In this document: piece after piece, positions 43,197 through 55,430 of the stretch
Position numbering within the stretch: the stretch's first letter is position 1
Layout: each line of letters starts with the position of its first letter
The notes under the pieces: generated by a model
What the model saw: only the letters and a program-made list of their open reading frames with translations
Database searches by the model: none
What the model was told of the DNA's origin: nothing
NCBI GenBank assembly: GCA_963930655.1
Contig: OZ005608.1
Coordinates: 19,617,271 to 19,681,270 of the forward strand
From: Myrica gale
Lineage: Eukaryota > Streptophyta > Magnoliopsida > Fagales > Myricaceae
DNA: 64,000 bases
Direction of reading: 5' to 3'
Program-made: the position numbers and the translations under genes

Positions 43197-45500
43197 GGTT
43201 CTTTCTTTCTTTTTTGTAGTGCAGATTGTGAGGCGGAATGAACGGAGAACAAATGGAACGTTTCCGGATCCATTTTAGGAAGTCGCAAATGCCTTTTGGA
43301 GTTCTTTGAGTTACCTTTCTAGCCAGCTCCTGTGGGCAGTTGAATGTATAATGTACGAGTCAAAAGTGAATAAATGCACATGATGGGCAACAAATCGGAC
43401 AAACCAAACAAACTCCAAAATTTTTAACTTTTACACCTACACACTTCACCTTTCACAAACCCCAATAAATCTCAATAAAGTAAAGATTCCCAAAATTTCG
43501 AAAATATTCCCCAATTTTTTGGCAAACAAACATCCCCGATATATGGAAGTGAACAAGGAGTTCAGGTTATGTTTTTTAAGTTTCCCTCGTCTTTAGCAAG
43601 ATTTGACGAACCAAGTTCCATACCAGACCTGTGAAGTTTTAATTTTCTTTTTATAAATTTTATAAAATTAAGATCTGCTATTTTTGAATTTTTTTATAAA
43701 TTAACCTAGAGAAATATGGATGATTAAATTATGTACATATATTCTCTATTAGTTTTTGTTCAAAAGTTATATTATTATTTTTCACATAAATACATGCATG
43801 GACTTGTAAAATGTATCGGCCCACCACTATTTCAGACCTACCCTCTAACCAATGGCCTTTGCTATAATTAATTAGTCTCGCCAGGACAGATTGTCAAATT
43901 AAGTTGTGTTTGGGCCAAAATTTTGACCTTAATAAAATAACTACAAATTTTTTTTTCTTTCTATCAAATTATCTATTTTCATTATAAAAAAATTCATTCC
44001 AATCATCTATTCATTAATTCTACATCATTTTACAATTGTTTTAAAATCGCATCATCATTAATTAATCACAGCTAGTCAGGGTACTACTACACCTATAAAC
44101 AACCAAAAAAAGTGATATGAAGTACAATAAAATAGAAAAACATAGGAATAATGTTATAAAGGGATATACATATAGATTTTTTTTTTAATATTATAGCTTA
44201 ACTCGAACTCATTTAGAGTACTAAAGTGGCCATGAGTTCTTCTAGTGGGAACTCTTTTAATGATGCCATTGGGAGGAATATTATCATAAGTGGTAGGTTT
44301 GAATACTAATTTAGACTCGAAATTAATCTGATTGAGAAGTATATATATAGTTGGAGGAATTTAAGCATGTATATATATTTGTAATGAAAATATAGATTTA
44401 ATTTTTGTTGCCTTAGAATTGGGGAAAGTAATTAATTAAACAATCTCACAAAGAAATATCACATTTTGTCTGAGATAACATATACTTCGTCACTTAGTTT
44501 TAGGAAAATTTGATCTTCGATACTAAATTTTACACCATTTTCACTTTTAGTCATGTAATTTTTAGGTTTAAATTTTTAGTTCTTGGATTTACTATATTTA
44601 TAAATTTTAGTTTTTCTATCACACCTCCGTTAGACCCCTAAACGGAAATTGCTGTCACGTCAGCTTCTCACTCCACCACCTCATTTATCCACGTAAGCTC
44701 CATCTGTTTTCTCCAAATGCCCAAAATGACACCGTGTTTTTAACTTAATGAAAACACGACGTCACACCCATTCATTCAAGTGTAACTTCGCACTGTGACT
44801 TCAATAGAGGATAGGTTCTATCGTTGTGAATGGAAGAGGGGTTCTGTCAGGCTCAAAACTGCAGTTGGGTTAAAATTCTTGCAAACGCGCTCACATTTCG
44901 TGTAGCGGAGTTTTGGGGAATTCGAGGAAGGAAATAATCCATCAAAGCCAAAGGTTAGAGAGGTATATATTGCCCTTCTTCACCTTCCTTCTCTGTTCAC
45001 CATTTCCCAGTTTTTGACCGATCGAAAAACCTTTCTATTTTTTTCCTTTTTCATTTCTCACTTTGTACGCCCTCATTGTTCTGCGAGACTAATCTTTGAT
45101 CGAGCATAGCAGTTGATTTGAAGAAGCGGCAAAAAGGGGAAGTACAAATTGTTTCTGGTCAATTATCTTCATTCTTGCACCTGCGAGTTAGGGTTCGCAT
45201 GATGGCGATGACTAATTGAACCCAATTTTGAGCTTCAATTTCCACCCTTCACCCATCAGCCGCTTATTAGGCATTAAAGAATATTGCACTAGAATGAATT
45301 TTGTATTTTCTTCACACCATTTCAATCAATCATACAACGTCTTTATATAAGCAGATCAAGTTTATTATAAAAAGAATATTCCTCCTATATTTACTGTATA
45401 AGCAACGCGTGGCCACTAGGCTGTGATAACCAATTGTATCGATTGTTCTAGCGCGTTGGTGTCAGTAGAGGAGAGCTGTGATCTGGAGCTATGAGCTGGC
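43197..45500. other. AT-rich intergenic with one possible MITE half
   Basis: No gene. About 44510-44700 (cttttagtcatgtaattttt, cctccgttagacccctaaac, gctgtcacgtcagc) looks like one end of a MITE, but I find no partner end. Confidence 0.35.
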
Positions 45501-45559
45501 GAGGAGATACTCTAATATGCGTCAATGAAGAAAAACAGGTCATTTCCCCTTTGCGTAAA

Positions 45560-46445
45560 CCTTTTTCAAATTAATATTTTATTAGTTGTTACGCTTGGGT
45601 CAATAACATTTCCAAATCTTAAATCTTAGAAGTAGTCAATTTATGAGCTTCATGAGAAACAATTCATGGCAGAGGTTGTTTTTTATAGGCTCCAGTGTGC
45701 AAATTTTGTCAGAAAACTTAGGCTATCAAACAAAGGGGATGACTTTGCTTAGTGGAAAAAGTGGGGGATGACTTCCCTTCTTAGTGTCGCATAATTTTGC
45801 CTCTCTACATCATCAATCTTGACCTAGTCTCCTTCAAGTGAGAGAAAAACGTAAAAGACAAATGTTACACATTTTCCAAGAGATCTAGCCTTTCATTGTT
45901 GTTATCATCATCAGGTCTTGTCTTATAGCCCTTTATTGAGCTTTGCTTTGAGATTTGACTTTGAGAGCTATAGTTTATTTATTCATATCACTAAACTTTG
46001 AAAACCCTTTGAGCTTGTGATACACTTGGGCCACCTATGAGAATAAAAGAAATCTCATAGGTTTTGAGATTTGTGACGAGTTGAAGAGTGAGATTGGGAA
46101 AACTCTTATAACTATTACTTAGCACCCAGAAGCTAAGTTGTAGACACTATTTGATTATAGTGGAGAACCCCAAGAAAGACAATAGCCTTGGGGGTGGACA
46201 TAGGCAAGTCTTGGCCGAACCACCTAAAAAGCGTGGTGTTTTCTCTCTTCCATACTCTCGTACTTATTGCTTTCATTTGTTGCTATATGGACTTTATTGT
46301 TTTACCATTTATTCTTTATCTTTGGGCTTGACATTAAACATATTCAGATCTGTGTTTTATTTGCTAAACCATAAGGATATTTTCAGATATGTGTATTTAT
46401 AAATCTAATCCACCCCCCTCTTGGGTTGATATTCGGACTCACTAA
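45560..46445 (+). mobile_element. Ty1/copia LTR-like relic
   Basis: The stretch gggggtggacataggcaagt, cttggccgaaccacc and the end aatccacccccctcttgggt are characteristic of the 3' part of plant copia LTRs of the SIRE/Tork type. No internal coding region is visible beside it, so it is a solo LTR or a broken edge. The left limit is approximate. The 83-codon frame at 46151 is part of it and not a gene. Confidence 0.5.
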
Positions 46446-46479
46446 ATATTTGCCAAAAAATGGGCAGGCAAAAAAAGTG

Positions 46480-46930
46480 CTTGATTTACCGTTCGAACTT
46501 TATTTTCAAATGCTCGAACAATTTTTTTTCCTGAATGAAGCAATTTCATTCTTTTTAGCGCTCGTTTGAATTATTCTTTTCCGTTAAACCAGTAAGCCAA
46601 AAATAAGCGGTAAAAAAGCACGCTGAAACTCCCGTTCGAACATATAGTTCAGACGCTCGAACGTATATATTTCTACATGAATGACAATGTCTCAATTTTC
46701 ATTCTCGTTATAACAATTCTCCAACAGACGTTCGAAGTTTTTTTTCTAAAATACGGCGTCGTTTCATGGTGTTCTTCGTTTGAACATTATGTATATGTTC
46801 AAACGCTTGTGGTATTATTGAAATGTATAATGTATTATTAATATATACGGTAAAGTATCAAGTATTATAGGTTATGTATATGTATAAGGTAATAATATAT
46901 ATTAAGTAAAATGTACAAGGTACTATTACA
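46480..46930. mobile_element. TTCGAA-rich segment, left part
   Basis: Contains repeated ttcgaac/gttcgaa and ctcgaac motifs (for example accgttcgaactt, cgttcgaacatat, gacgctcgaacg, gacgttcgaag). The same motif is dense at 50340-51265, suggesting two parts of one element now split by the LTR-like insertion at 46931. Confidence 0.4.
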
Positions 46931-49116
46931 TGTCACGTCCCGTGCTATTACTTATCTCCGCTAGGCTCACCTATAGTAATGATATATACAAAAACGGAGA
47001 TTACGACACGAATTGATCATATAAAGTCCTGATAATTGACTTTGAAAAAGCTTAACGGAAAACGTTTACTTGAAAATTGATTTTGAAATTAGAAATACGA
47101 CATTTTAAATAATTCTAGATGTTAGAAATTCTGACTTGAATAGCGAAAACAAAATGAGCTATTTAAGGAATTGACTTTAGAAATTAACTGGAAAAAAATA
47201 AAGAAGAAATGAAAGTTGAAGAAAATAAGATCCAATATGACATAAGACAAGAAATGGAATAAGAGAATTTTTTTAAAAAAAAAAATATGAACTGTTCCAC
47301 TATGACCACAGATTTTCTCTTTTACAAAATATCCTTCATGAGGAATACAAAAGTAAGAGATAATAAGTACAAAAGCGGAAGCTGTCTAAAGCTTTCCGTA
47401 TTACAACATCCGTGAAACGGCTAACTGAAACAGCTAACTAAACCAACTAAAAACAAAAGAGTGACTACCGTTGAAGTCTACTTATCCTTCAATTCAGTGT
47501 CAGAGGTTAAGTTGACAATCGCATTTTCCCTGGTCCAATGACACTCCTATGTGCAGGAGGGTCAGGTCGACATCGACGAGCCCAAAGTCCTCTACATGGG
47601 GAAATAGGGATATAGGTGGACCCTTGAGGTACTATTGGGGCTCGTACCCCACGTATACCTCAAATGTATCCATGACGTAAGTCCATGTCTTAACAACTAC
47701 GATGTATGGATCAATTCCAAAATCTGTCCGCTCATAAACGTCATCATCTGTCAGGTCCGATGTCCACAACAGTACATACAAAATATTAAATAAATAAAAG
47801 AGGTGAGTCATACTAACTCAATAAGGAGGGATAAGGGTACATGACATGCAACGATATAAAACAGAAGTAACAAAAATAAATAATAATCAACCATAGAGCA
47901 ATATTCATAATAAACCAATTAATGTGATATGAGAGATGCAATGAATGAATGCCAGTAGATAGAGGTGTCCCTACTGCATTCTTTTTAACCCCCAGAGTCC
48001 GGGTTATGCATCTCTCCTCTCCTTTGGGACTGTCTCGTGCCCCAGTACCAAGACCCAATTAGGCATGCATTATTCCATTACCTAGGAATACCAACCACTA
48101 TCCTCCCAGTGGTGGCTTGCACTATCTCAGTGTGAACGGTACCGTCACCCGATCTCATGATCACTTCTGGGTATAGGTTCTTTCCCGTCATAATAGTTTT
48201 TCTCATACCCATGAAATGATTATGCGATATAACGCATCATAAGCATTTGAGATTCATAAACTTACATACGCTGAATATAAAATGCACAGATGCACTTCCT
48301 AATTTTACAAATTAAAGATATGGCACAACACGTACTTGAAATTTCAATAGGTACATTATTAGTACGTACTAATTACTAATTACGTACTTTTTATGGTCTA
48401 ATTAATAGAACTTAAGACTTAGGCTAGTGTTTTATTATCCTACATTTGATTATTTCTAAAAATTTAACACGTAGTAAATTCCTAGTTGATGTTTCTTTGT
48501 GGAATAGGTATATTGTATAATTATAAAAAATATCCATTATCTATTTAGGTTCTATTTTAATTGTAATTTTAATTTAATAATTACTTAATGGGCCAATTAT
48601 AGCCATTAATGAGGCCTTATGATTTAGCCCGGAATTAAATTGGTCTTGGACCCAAATTTTTACCCTATGACCTCTAAACAATGCTTAACACTGCCATGGC
48701 CCAGATTTTAATTTTGGACGTTTTTAGCCCTTGATTTTTTTCAAAAATACCAAAACTGCCCCTATGAGCTTCCAAGGGCAATTTGGTCATTTACACTTAT
48801 CCAAATTGCTTGAAATTTTTAGTGTAGGACCTATAATTATTAAAATTCATATATGGGCAGTTTAGTGACAAAATAATCAGTACCAACAAAAATAATTCTT
48901 TAAGCAATCAGGTACCCTACTTTTACATGCATCTTTTTTTCTTTTGACTTACAATATTAATGCATGTGTACTTATGTGCCTTAATTATTTCTATTTTATC
49001 AAAATCATATTCAAAGATAGTTTACAGTAGCAAATCTTCACACAAACATCACCATTCATAGTTTTCTTTTCTTCAAAATCATCAAGTATTTCAAAAACTT
49101 GGAAAAAAATATAATA
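46931..49116 (-). mobile_element. Probable Ty3/gypsy LTR or LTR-proximal segment
   Basis: It begins tgtcacgtcccgtg, the reverse complement of a gypsy-type LTR end. The body has stretches typical of chromovirus-like LTR regions (agaggtgagtcatactaact, ggtcaggtcgacatcgacga). The 7-mer tattaca flanks it on both sides (46924-46930 and 49117-49123), compatible with a target duplication, though the right terminus lacks a clean end. No internal protein is seen, so a solo LTR is the simplest reading. Confidence 0.4.
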
Positions 49117-49369
49117 TATTACACTTGTCCAGCTCTAAAAGCTCCAAGGAGCCTGGTCATAGGGCACTACCGCCCCTTATAAACTACAAAACTTCCTTTA
49201 TCCAACAAAGTATACAAAAAAAGATAAGGCACATATTCACAACTTTACAACAAAGCACACATAACAAGGAAGGAAAAAAACTAAATCAAAGTTACATGTA
49301 TTCTCAAGTGCAACCCGTGGAATATCAAGACTTCATTCTTTTTTATGCTCACACATCCAACATGCAAGA

Positions 49370-50280
49370 CAGCTGATGATGGGAGTGACTGCCCTGTCCA
49401 CTGCGTGTAAAATGCTCCGCTCCATCTCTAGCAAAGCTGGTTCTCTTGTTGCGCCCGGGCCATACCACCCGAACATTGCGGTGCAATTGGAGGACGTTGT
49501 GAGCTTGATGCATGCACCATCGAACACAGACAAGTTCCACTGTTGATGGAACCGAGCTGCATCGAAGTCAGCTCATAACGTGTGGCATCTACCTTGACAT
49601 CCATAATCAGCTCGGTCAACAAGTTTCCGTACGACAGGCCCTCTCTGCTCTTTGACTGAGCCTCAGTCCTTATGATTCAAAATATAAAAAGCGGGAGATC
49701 GAACGGCAAGCCAACATCAACATCACTTGTGCACTTTGTGTGATGTTACTTTGAGAATATGTTATGGCATATTATGATGTGCATCATTCTCCAAAAAGAA
49801 GGCAAGGCACTCTGTAAAACTAATGATTGTCGTAAGTACTCGTCCTCCCCAGTCATCAGTTTAAAGATCTCTTCAAGTGACAAAGTTGTGACAGGCTCCA
49901 CGGTAAGATAGACACTCATTTGCCTTGAAATGTGCAAGTAGGTGGAGAATGCATCGGGGGAGATCCTAATCGGTTGTCCGCGGATGTAGACCTCTCACTC
50001 GTCTTTATAGGTGTAGACATTCTGCAGAGCACTGTAAAACTTAACGACCAAATTTGTGTACGGTGGGCCCCTCCAAGAAAGCACGCGGTCCCAACGATAA
50101 TGCCTGAATATCTCGTCAATTGTGCGACCTTCGAACTGAAGCTCCTGGAAGTCGTATGTTCTAACCAGCCTTTCTGCCACTACTATACACGTACGAATAA
50201 TTGCTTGCCTCTCGGTTATAGTCAGTGGTTTTTGCTGTGTGAAAGAAGAGGAAGACGCTCTTGATCTTTTTACTATTTCA
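49370..50280 (-). mobile_element. Decayed plant mobile-element protein region
   Basis: On the minus strand, discontinuous stretches read AERLVRTYDFQELQFEGRTI, then DEIFRHYRWDRVLSWRGPPY and TNLVVKFYSALQNVYTYKDE, later LSLEEIFKLMTGEDEYLRQS and NLLTELIMDVKVDATRYELT. The order and the LVVKFYSAL-type motif recall the 'putative plant transposon protein' domain found in plant mobile elements. The region is broken. A 35-bp piece of it (cttgatgcatgc, ccatcgaacaca) recurs at 53220-53255. Confidence 0.4.
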
Positions 50281-50339
50281 AGTTAATCTGAAAAGGGGAA
50301 AAAACAACATTAGAACTGTACACAATATAGAACGAATAT

Positions 50340-51265
50340 ACATTCGAACGGACATTAATGAAGCATTGAACGAACTTAGAACAGAAGTCATAAACATCTA
50401 ACGAGACACTAATTTTGAATGAATATGTAAATAAGCATTGAACGAAACATTCATTTACCTAACGAAAAACGTTCGAAATACTAGATTTCAAACGTTCGAA
50501 CGGTAAAGCTTACCGTTGGAACACTGTAGCTCGAAAACGATCTCGGCCATGTTGAAACTCCCTAAAACTATAATTTTCTCCGTCAAAATCAGTACAAAAC
50601 AATCCTAAACTAACTACAAACACCCACATTTATTGACATACATAATATTTTACAAGTTTATCAACATATTCACAGCTGAATTCAATACGCAAAATCCTTA
50701 TGAAAAACTTGAAAAAACAAGTTTTAATAAATTAAAATGCATTAAAAATGTACTTGCAGTGTGTAGGACTAGAATAGATGCAATCTACAGATTGAAAATA
50801 ACAATGAAGATTGAGAGGAGTTTGAGAGAATTCAAGAGAGAGGGGGGCGTAATACGTGAATATGAGGCTCGAGTGTTCATATATTTGAACGAGCGTTCGA
50901 ATGCGTTCGACGTGTAAAGAAAAAATCGTACAAAACAGTTCATTGGCCAACTGTTTATATCTAAACCGTCACATGATCATTAGAACGAGTGACAATAAAC
51001 GTTCGAATGGTAGTATAAAAATATAAAATTTTGGCGATTGGTGGAAAAGTGGCGTTCGAACACCTTCAAACTCCTTACGGGTTTTCAGGAAGTGTACCCA
51101 TCGTCTAAAAATATTCTCTAACGTTCATACGTTTGTTTTAAAGAACAAACGTCATTTTCATTGTTCTAGTATTTTCAGCGGAGTTCGAACGACGGTATAA
51201 TTTCGAACCGGATATCATTTTGGAGTTCGAACGACGATATAATTTCGAACCGGATATCATTTGCC
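50340..51265. mobile_element. TTCGAA-rich segment, right part with 42-bp tandem repeat
   Basis: At least ten ttcgaa-type motifs occur. At 51182-51262 a unit of about 42 bp (gagttcgaacgacggtataa then tttcgaaccggatatcattt) is repeated twice. The motif is a perfect 6-bp palindrome and is rare elsewhere in the window. This resembles subterminal repeat arrays of DNA transposons, but the superfamily is unknown. Confidence 0.4.
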
Positions 51266-51539
51266 GAGTGACAAGCTAGAAATAGTAAAAGAAAATTTCT
51301 TCCAACCTAGTAAGTTGTCTCTTATTTTCCGCATCAAAACCAGGTATTAATTTTAGTGTTCTTAAAGAGAACACATAACTACAAATTCTGATTTTGTTTT
51401 GCCTCTATATTCACTTCTTTATACACTAACCAATTTTCATTTAGCCTCCATTTGTTTCTACATAAAGTTATTTCTAACGTAAAATAGTTTCAAAGTGAAT
51501 TTTGTTTCAATAAAACATTCTAGTTTTCAATATTTGATT

Positions 51540-51710
51540 ACTACCTCAAAACATGTTTCTTCAAATGTTCAGCTTTCACTTGCTGGCAAATCAAACATCT
51601 TCTAACAAACTCTGCTATTTCTCTTTTCATAACAGGCCACCAAAATTTTGTCCAGACAATATTTCTCCTTGTGGAACTTGGATGGATCGAATACTTTGAC
51701 CTATGTGCTT
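51540..51710 (-). mobile_element. Ty3/gypsy relic, integrase zinc-binding stretch
   Basis: The minus strand reads GGPVMKREIAEFVRRCLICQ followed by QVKAEHLKKH, the H2C2 zinc-binding part of a gypsy integrase. A very short, broken remnant without LTRs. Confidence 0.6.
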
Positions 51711-52156
51711 TCTGCAGTATTTGTTCCTTAATCTTCTTGCTTTACCTTATCATTTAGAAGGAAAAATAAAATGAAAAAGTAAATTGAACTTGAGCACGAG
51801 CTAATTTTGAAATTTCACTGCTCGGTTTGTTTGCTGCCCTAGTTGCAAGTTTTAGGTCATAGTTCTCTTATGAATGCAAAGTTATATATTTTAGAATAAT
51901 CTCTATACAAAAAGTTAGACTTGGTTATTCTGTATTTTATTTTTGTTTGTTAATGTAGCAAGATTCTTTTGTGCTGTAAAAAATAAAAAATGCATAAAAT
52001 ATCTTTGGTTAGAAGATCACATCAAGGCAAATGTCTAAAGGCATTAATTGGCTATAACTTCATTGTTCTTGCTTTTTTTAGCAGCTTTGGGATATATTGA
52101 CAACTATCTTCAAAGTATTTTACAACAGGTTTGCGATTCTCGTGTTTTGTATGTGT

Positions 52157-52790
52157 TTATTTTTGTTTATCAATTTGATTATTTTATCTACTTTTATTAG
52201 TAAAATGTTCAGTCACCTAACAGACATCCATGTCACACCCAATCAGATAACGACATGTGTACCAAAATTTATTTTATTACACCACGTCATTAAAAACAAA
52301 TATTTAAAATACATACAAATAATTTAAAAGTTTTTTTTAAAAAAAAGGAGAGGAAGAATGAGGTGAAGGGGGCGAAGGAAGAGACTGAGGATGACGATGT
52401 TTTGGACTTGGGTTATTTAATCCAATGACGTTGGAATGCCGTGTTGGATGCGGGACCCATAATCTTTTTATTTATTTATACTGAGATAACATGTTTTAAC
52501 ACGTGTCAGGTAGTTATTGGATATGACGTGGTTGCCGTCAGTCACGTAGGTAAATTTTGTTTGCCTATATGATGTCAGGACCAATTTGGGAACGTTACTA
52601 ACCCCACGGGTATCCGTAGGAGAAAAATTACTTTAGAGACCAATCTGAGAATAGGTCAAACCCTAGGGAAATAAAAAATTTCGGTACACGTGTCATTTTT
52701 TGATTGAGTGTGTCGTGGATAACCATCAGGTGATTGAACATTTTACTAACGAAAGTAGACGAAAGGACCAAACTGATAAATAAAAATAAG
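52157..52790. mobile_element. Long terminal-inverted-repeat element
   Basis: The arms of about 115 bp are 52157-52272 and about 52670-52790. The left includes attagtaaaatgttcagtca and gacatgtgtaccaaaatt. The right includes aatttcggtacacgtgtcat and gattgaacattttactaac. Non-coding interior. It abuts the next element directly. Confidence 0.7.
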
Positions 52791-53140
52791 GGTTAAATAC
52801 ACTTTGCACCCTCCAACTATGAGATCTTGACACTTTAATCCCAATTTATTATTTTTGTTACATTGTACCCATCAACTATTGATTTTAGATACTTTGCACC
52901 CTCCCTTAAAATTTTCGATTAATTTAGAAGAAAATTAGTTTTTTGACATGTGAAATGACAATTTGAGACCCTTTTTTTTTGCAGTGACCATTTGTGAGGG
53001 TAAAATTATAATTTTCGAGATCAAAGAATAAATTTTCGTCCTAATTGACTGAAGATTTTAACGATGGGTGCAAAGTGTCTGAAATCAATATATAGTTGGT
53101 GGGTGTAATGTGACGAAAATAATAGATCGGTGCAGGGACG
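52791..53140. mobile_element. MULE-type MITE, truncated on the right
   Basis: The left end gggttaaatacactttgcac and the inverted inner parts (52845-52903 with 53068-53140: ttgttacattgtacccatca against tggtgggtgtaatgtgacga) mark a MITE related to the 1888 and 12269 termini through the acactttgcacc motif. The outer right end is missing. Confidence 0.55.
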
Positions 53141-53279
53141 AAACCAGAATTTACTCTGGGGGCCAAATATAATTTTTACACTCAGTATTTTTTTATAAAA
53201 AATGTAGGACTGAAGAATTTGCTTGATGCATGCGCCATCGAACACAAACAAGTTCCACCGTTTTGTGGGTGTAATTTCT

Positions 53280-55000
53280 AATAAAGGTGATGTTTGTTTG
53301 TGAAAATTTTTAGGGTGGTAGAAATATTAGGGTATTGAGGTTGATGAAAAAGTAAATATATTTTGTTGGAGTTGGTGAAAAAGTGAGGAGAGAGAAGATT
53401 TGAGTGAATATTATAATAATAAAAAATTATTAATTTATAATTTTTTATAATATGTCCGAAATGTTGGATACCCAACGTTTTCGGAAACAAAGGCGACGAA
53501 AATATAAGCAGATAGAAAAAATCTTATGAGAAATAAACTAAAGTTTACTATGCGGTCGTATGCTTTTACAGTAGCTTTTGTAGTCGAATGGCTTTTAAGC
53601 TTTCAATTAAATTCAAATTTATTCAAGATTTTAATATCATCATTTGATGTTATGTGTAATTATTTGTTTAAAGTTATTTAATTAAATTTTTATTTCATAA
53701 GTTTTAAGATTTTAGGATAAATAATTATTTGAGATGGAATTTATAAAGTAAGAGTTTTATAAATAATGATTTTGAGCTTTGATTCCACAGTAATCTCCTA
53801 TTTTAGTTATATTCATCATGTTGACGTAATTATTAAGGAGGAGTTTGCTCAATATGAGAAGATTATTAAAGCATAAATTAAATTATTTTAAATTTTATTT
53901 TCTTAGTGGTCTAAATTTGTAGGATAAGTGTGGGAGAACAATTAGCACTATAGTCTATAGTACATACATCAACCGGTGATCTACTAAACAATGTGTTACA
54001 TTAAACTGCTAAACATATTACCAAGTTTGGACTCACTATTGAGATTGATATAATTGGATTTGGTGTTATTCTACCTAGAGGAGGGCTCCTCCACCCCTGG
54101 CCGCCTAGTTCAGGGGAGGAGGAATCCTCCCTCCTCCACCATGAGTAGTGCTTTGGGGACCAAGGCGGCCAAGATCCCCCCTCCACCGGTGAATGTTTTT
54201 TTAAAGGTTAAAGATTTTAAAATTTAAAATTTAGTATTAAATTTAAATGGTTTATTTATTTTGGATTTTAATTTTAATTTTTAAATATTTATATTTTTAT
54301 TTATTTTAATGTCATTTGTCACATTGCGATTGAGCGAGATGAAGTTTTCATTAAATGAGTCTAATGACATCGAGTTCGAGTGAGATTTCGTAATAAAATG
54401 ACAAATCTAGTATTTTTTTTTGTAAAAAAACCAGTGAATTTTTTAAAAGTCACTAAAATTTATTGAGTAATTTATAATCTTTTATAATATATTATTTAGA
54501 ATGCATTAAAACATGAGAGAGAAGGAAATGACATATTCCATTATAGTCGGGCAAAAGAGTAAAACTTGAAAAAAAGAAAGAAAAACGAATAGGAAAGAGC
54601 CGCTAGCAAACTGATAGCTCGATTGACACCCCTCTCTTAAGGAGAGATAGATCCCGAGGTCGACCCTGTTATGCCAAGCTTGGCTTGCTCCCCACATTCC
54701 GGTTGTGTTTAAGTGTTAAAATTTTAGAGAGATTAAAATTTTAGGATATTGGATTTAGTAAAAAAGTGAAGAGATAAATGATTTTTAATATTTATTATAG
54801 TAAAAAATAATGATATGATGGGAAAAGAGAGATTATATTATAATTTTTTTATTATGTTAAAATTTTAAGAATGATAAAATTTTATTCAAGAAACATGGCC
54901 CTCCAAACAAAAAATAGGGAAAGGCCAGTGATGGCCAAGGACGATGCAAGACGACTCAACCAACATAATCCTTAATCTTCAGAGCACGCGCCACGCACTC
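53280..55000. other. AT-rich intergenic with one GC-rich foldback
   Basis: No gene. At 54075-54185 a GC-rich inverted stretch (ggagggctcctcc, ctggccgcc against ggcggccaag, cccccctcc) stands out; it may be a MITE remnant. About 53290-53450 and 54690-54880 are mutually similar AT-rich stretches (gaaaaagtgaggagag, aaaattttaga) of a repeat family. Confidence 0.35.
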
Positions 55001-55297
55001 CCGTTTTAGTATAAGCGCGCAACCCCTCCACGTGCCAATCAGAACCCCAAATAAGCCCTTATGACGTGCCTACAAAGGTGGTGACCACTCCCCGTCCATA
55101 CCCCATCATATACGCAAGTGAGGCGCGTGCAAGATGACGCAAGCATTTCCCCAAACTTTTGCACTAATCCATAACGCGCTCTTTTCCTCATTGACGCCCA
55201 GATGCCCCAACACACTCTCGCCCCCCGTCTCCACTCTCTCCATCTCTTCCCTCTATTCCTCAAACCTCACTTCTCTCTTGCTTTCAATTCTGCTACC

Positions 55298-55370
55298 AAA
55301 CCCTAAACCTAACCCTAACTAATCCTAATCTCACTCACAACCCCAACCTTCCTCACCCCGAAAACCCTAA
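55298..55370 (+). promoter_or_regulatory. Telo-box motifs upstream of UPF1
   Basis: The motif aaaccctaa occurs at 55298-55306 and again at 55362-55370, with further aaccctaa variants between, in the 130 bp before the UPF1 start codon. Telo-boxes are a known promoter/5' leader motif of plant genes for translation and growth. Their role here is inferred from position. Confidence 0.6.
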
Positions 55371-55430
55371 CCCTAGTTTCACCTTCGAATACTCGTGAAC
55401 TCACGCACCTTTCTGGTTCCAATTTGTCCT

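Noticed and set aside
46151-46402. 83-codon open frame
   Set aside because: It falls in the copia LTR-like segment and has no protein similarity I recognise.
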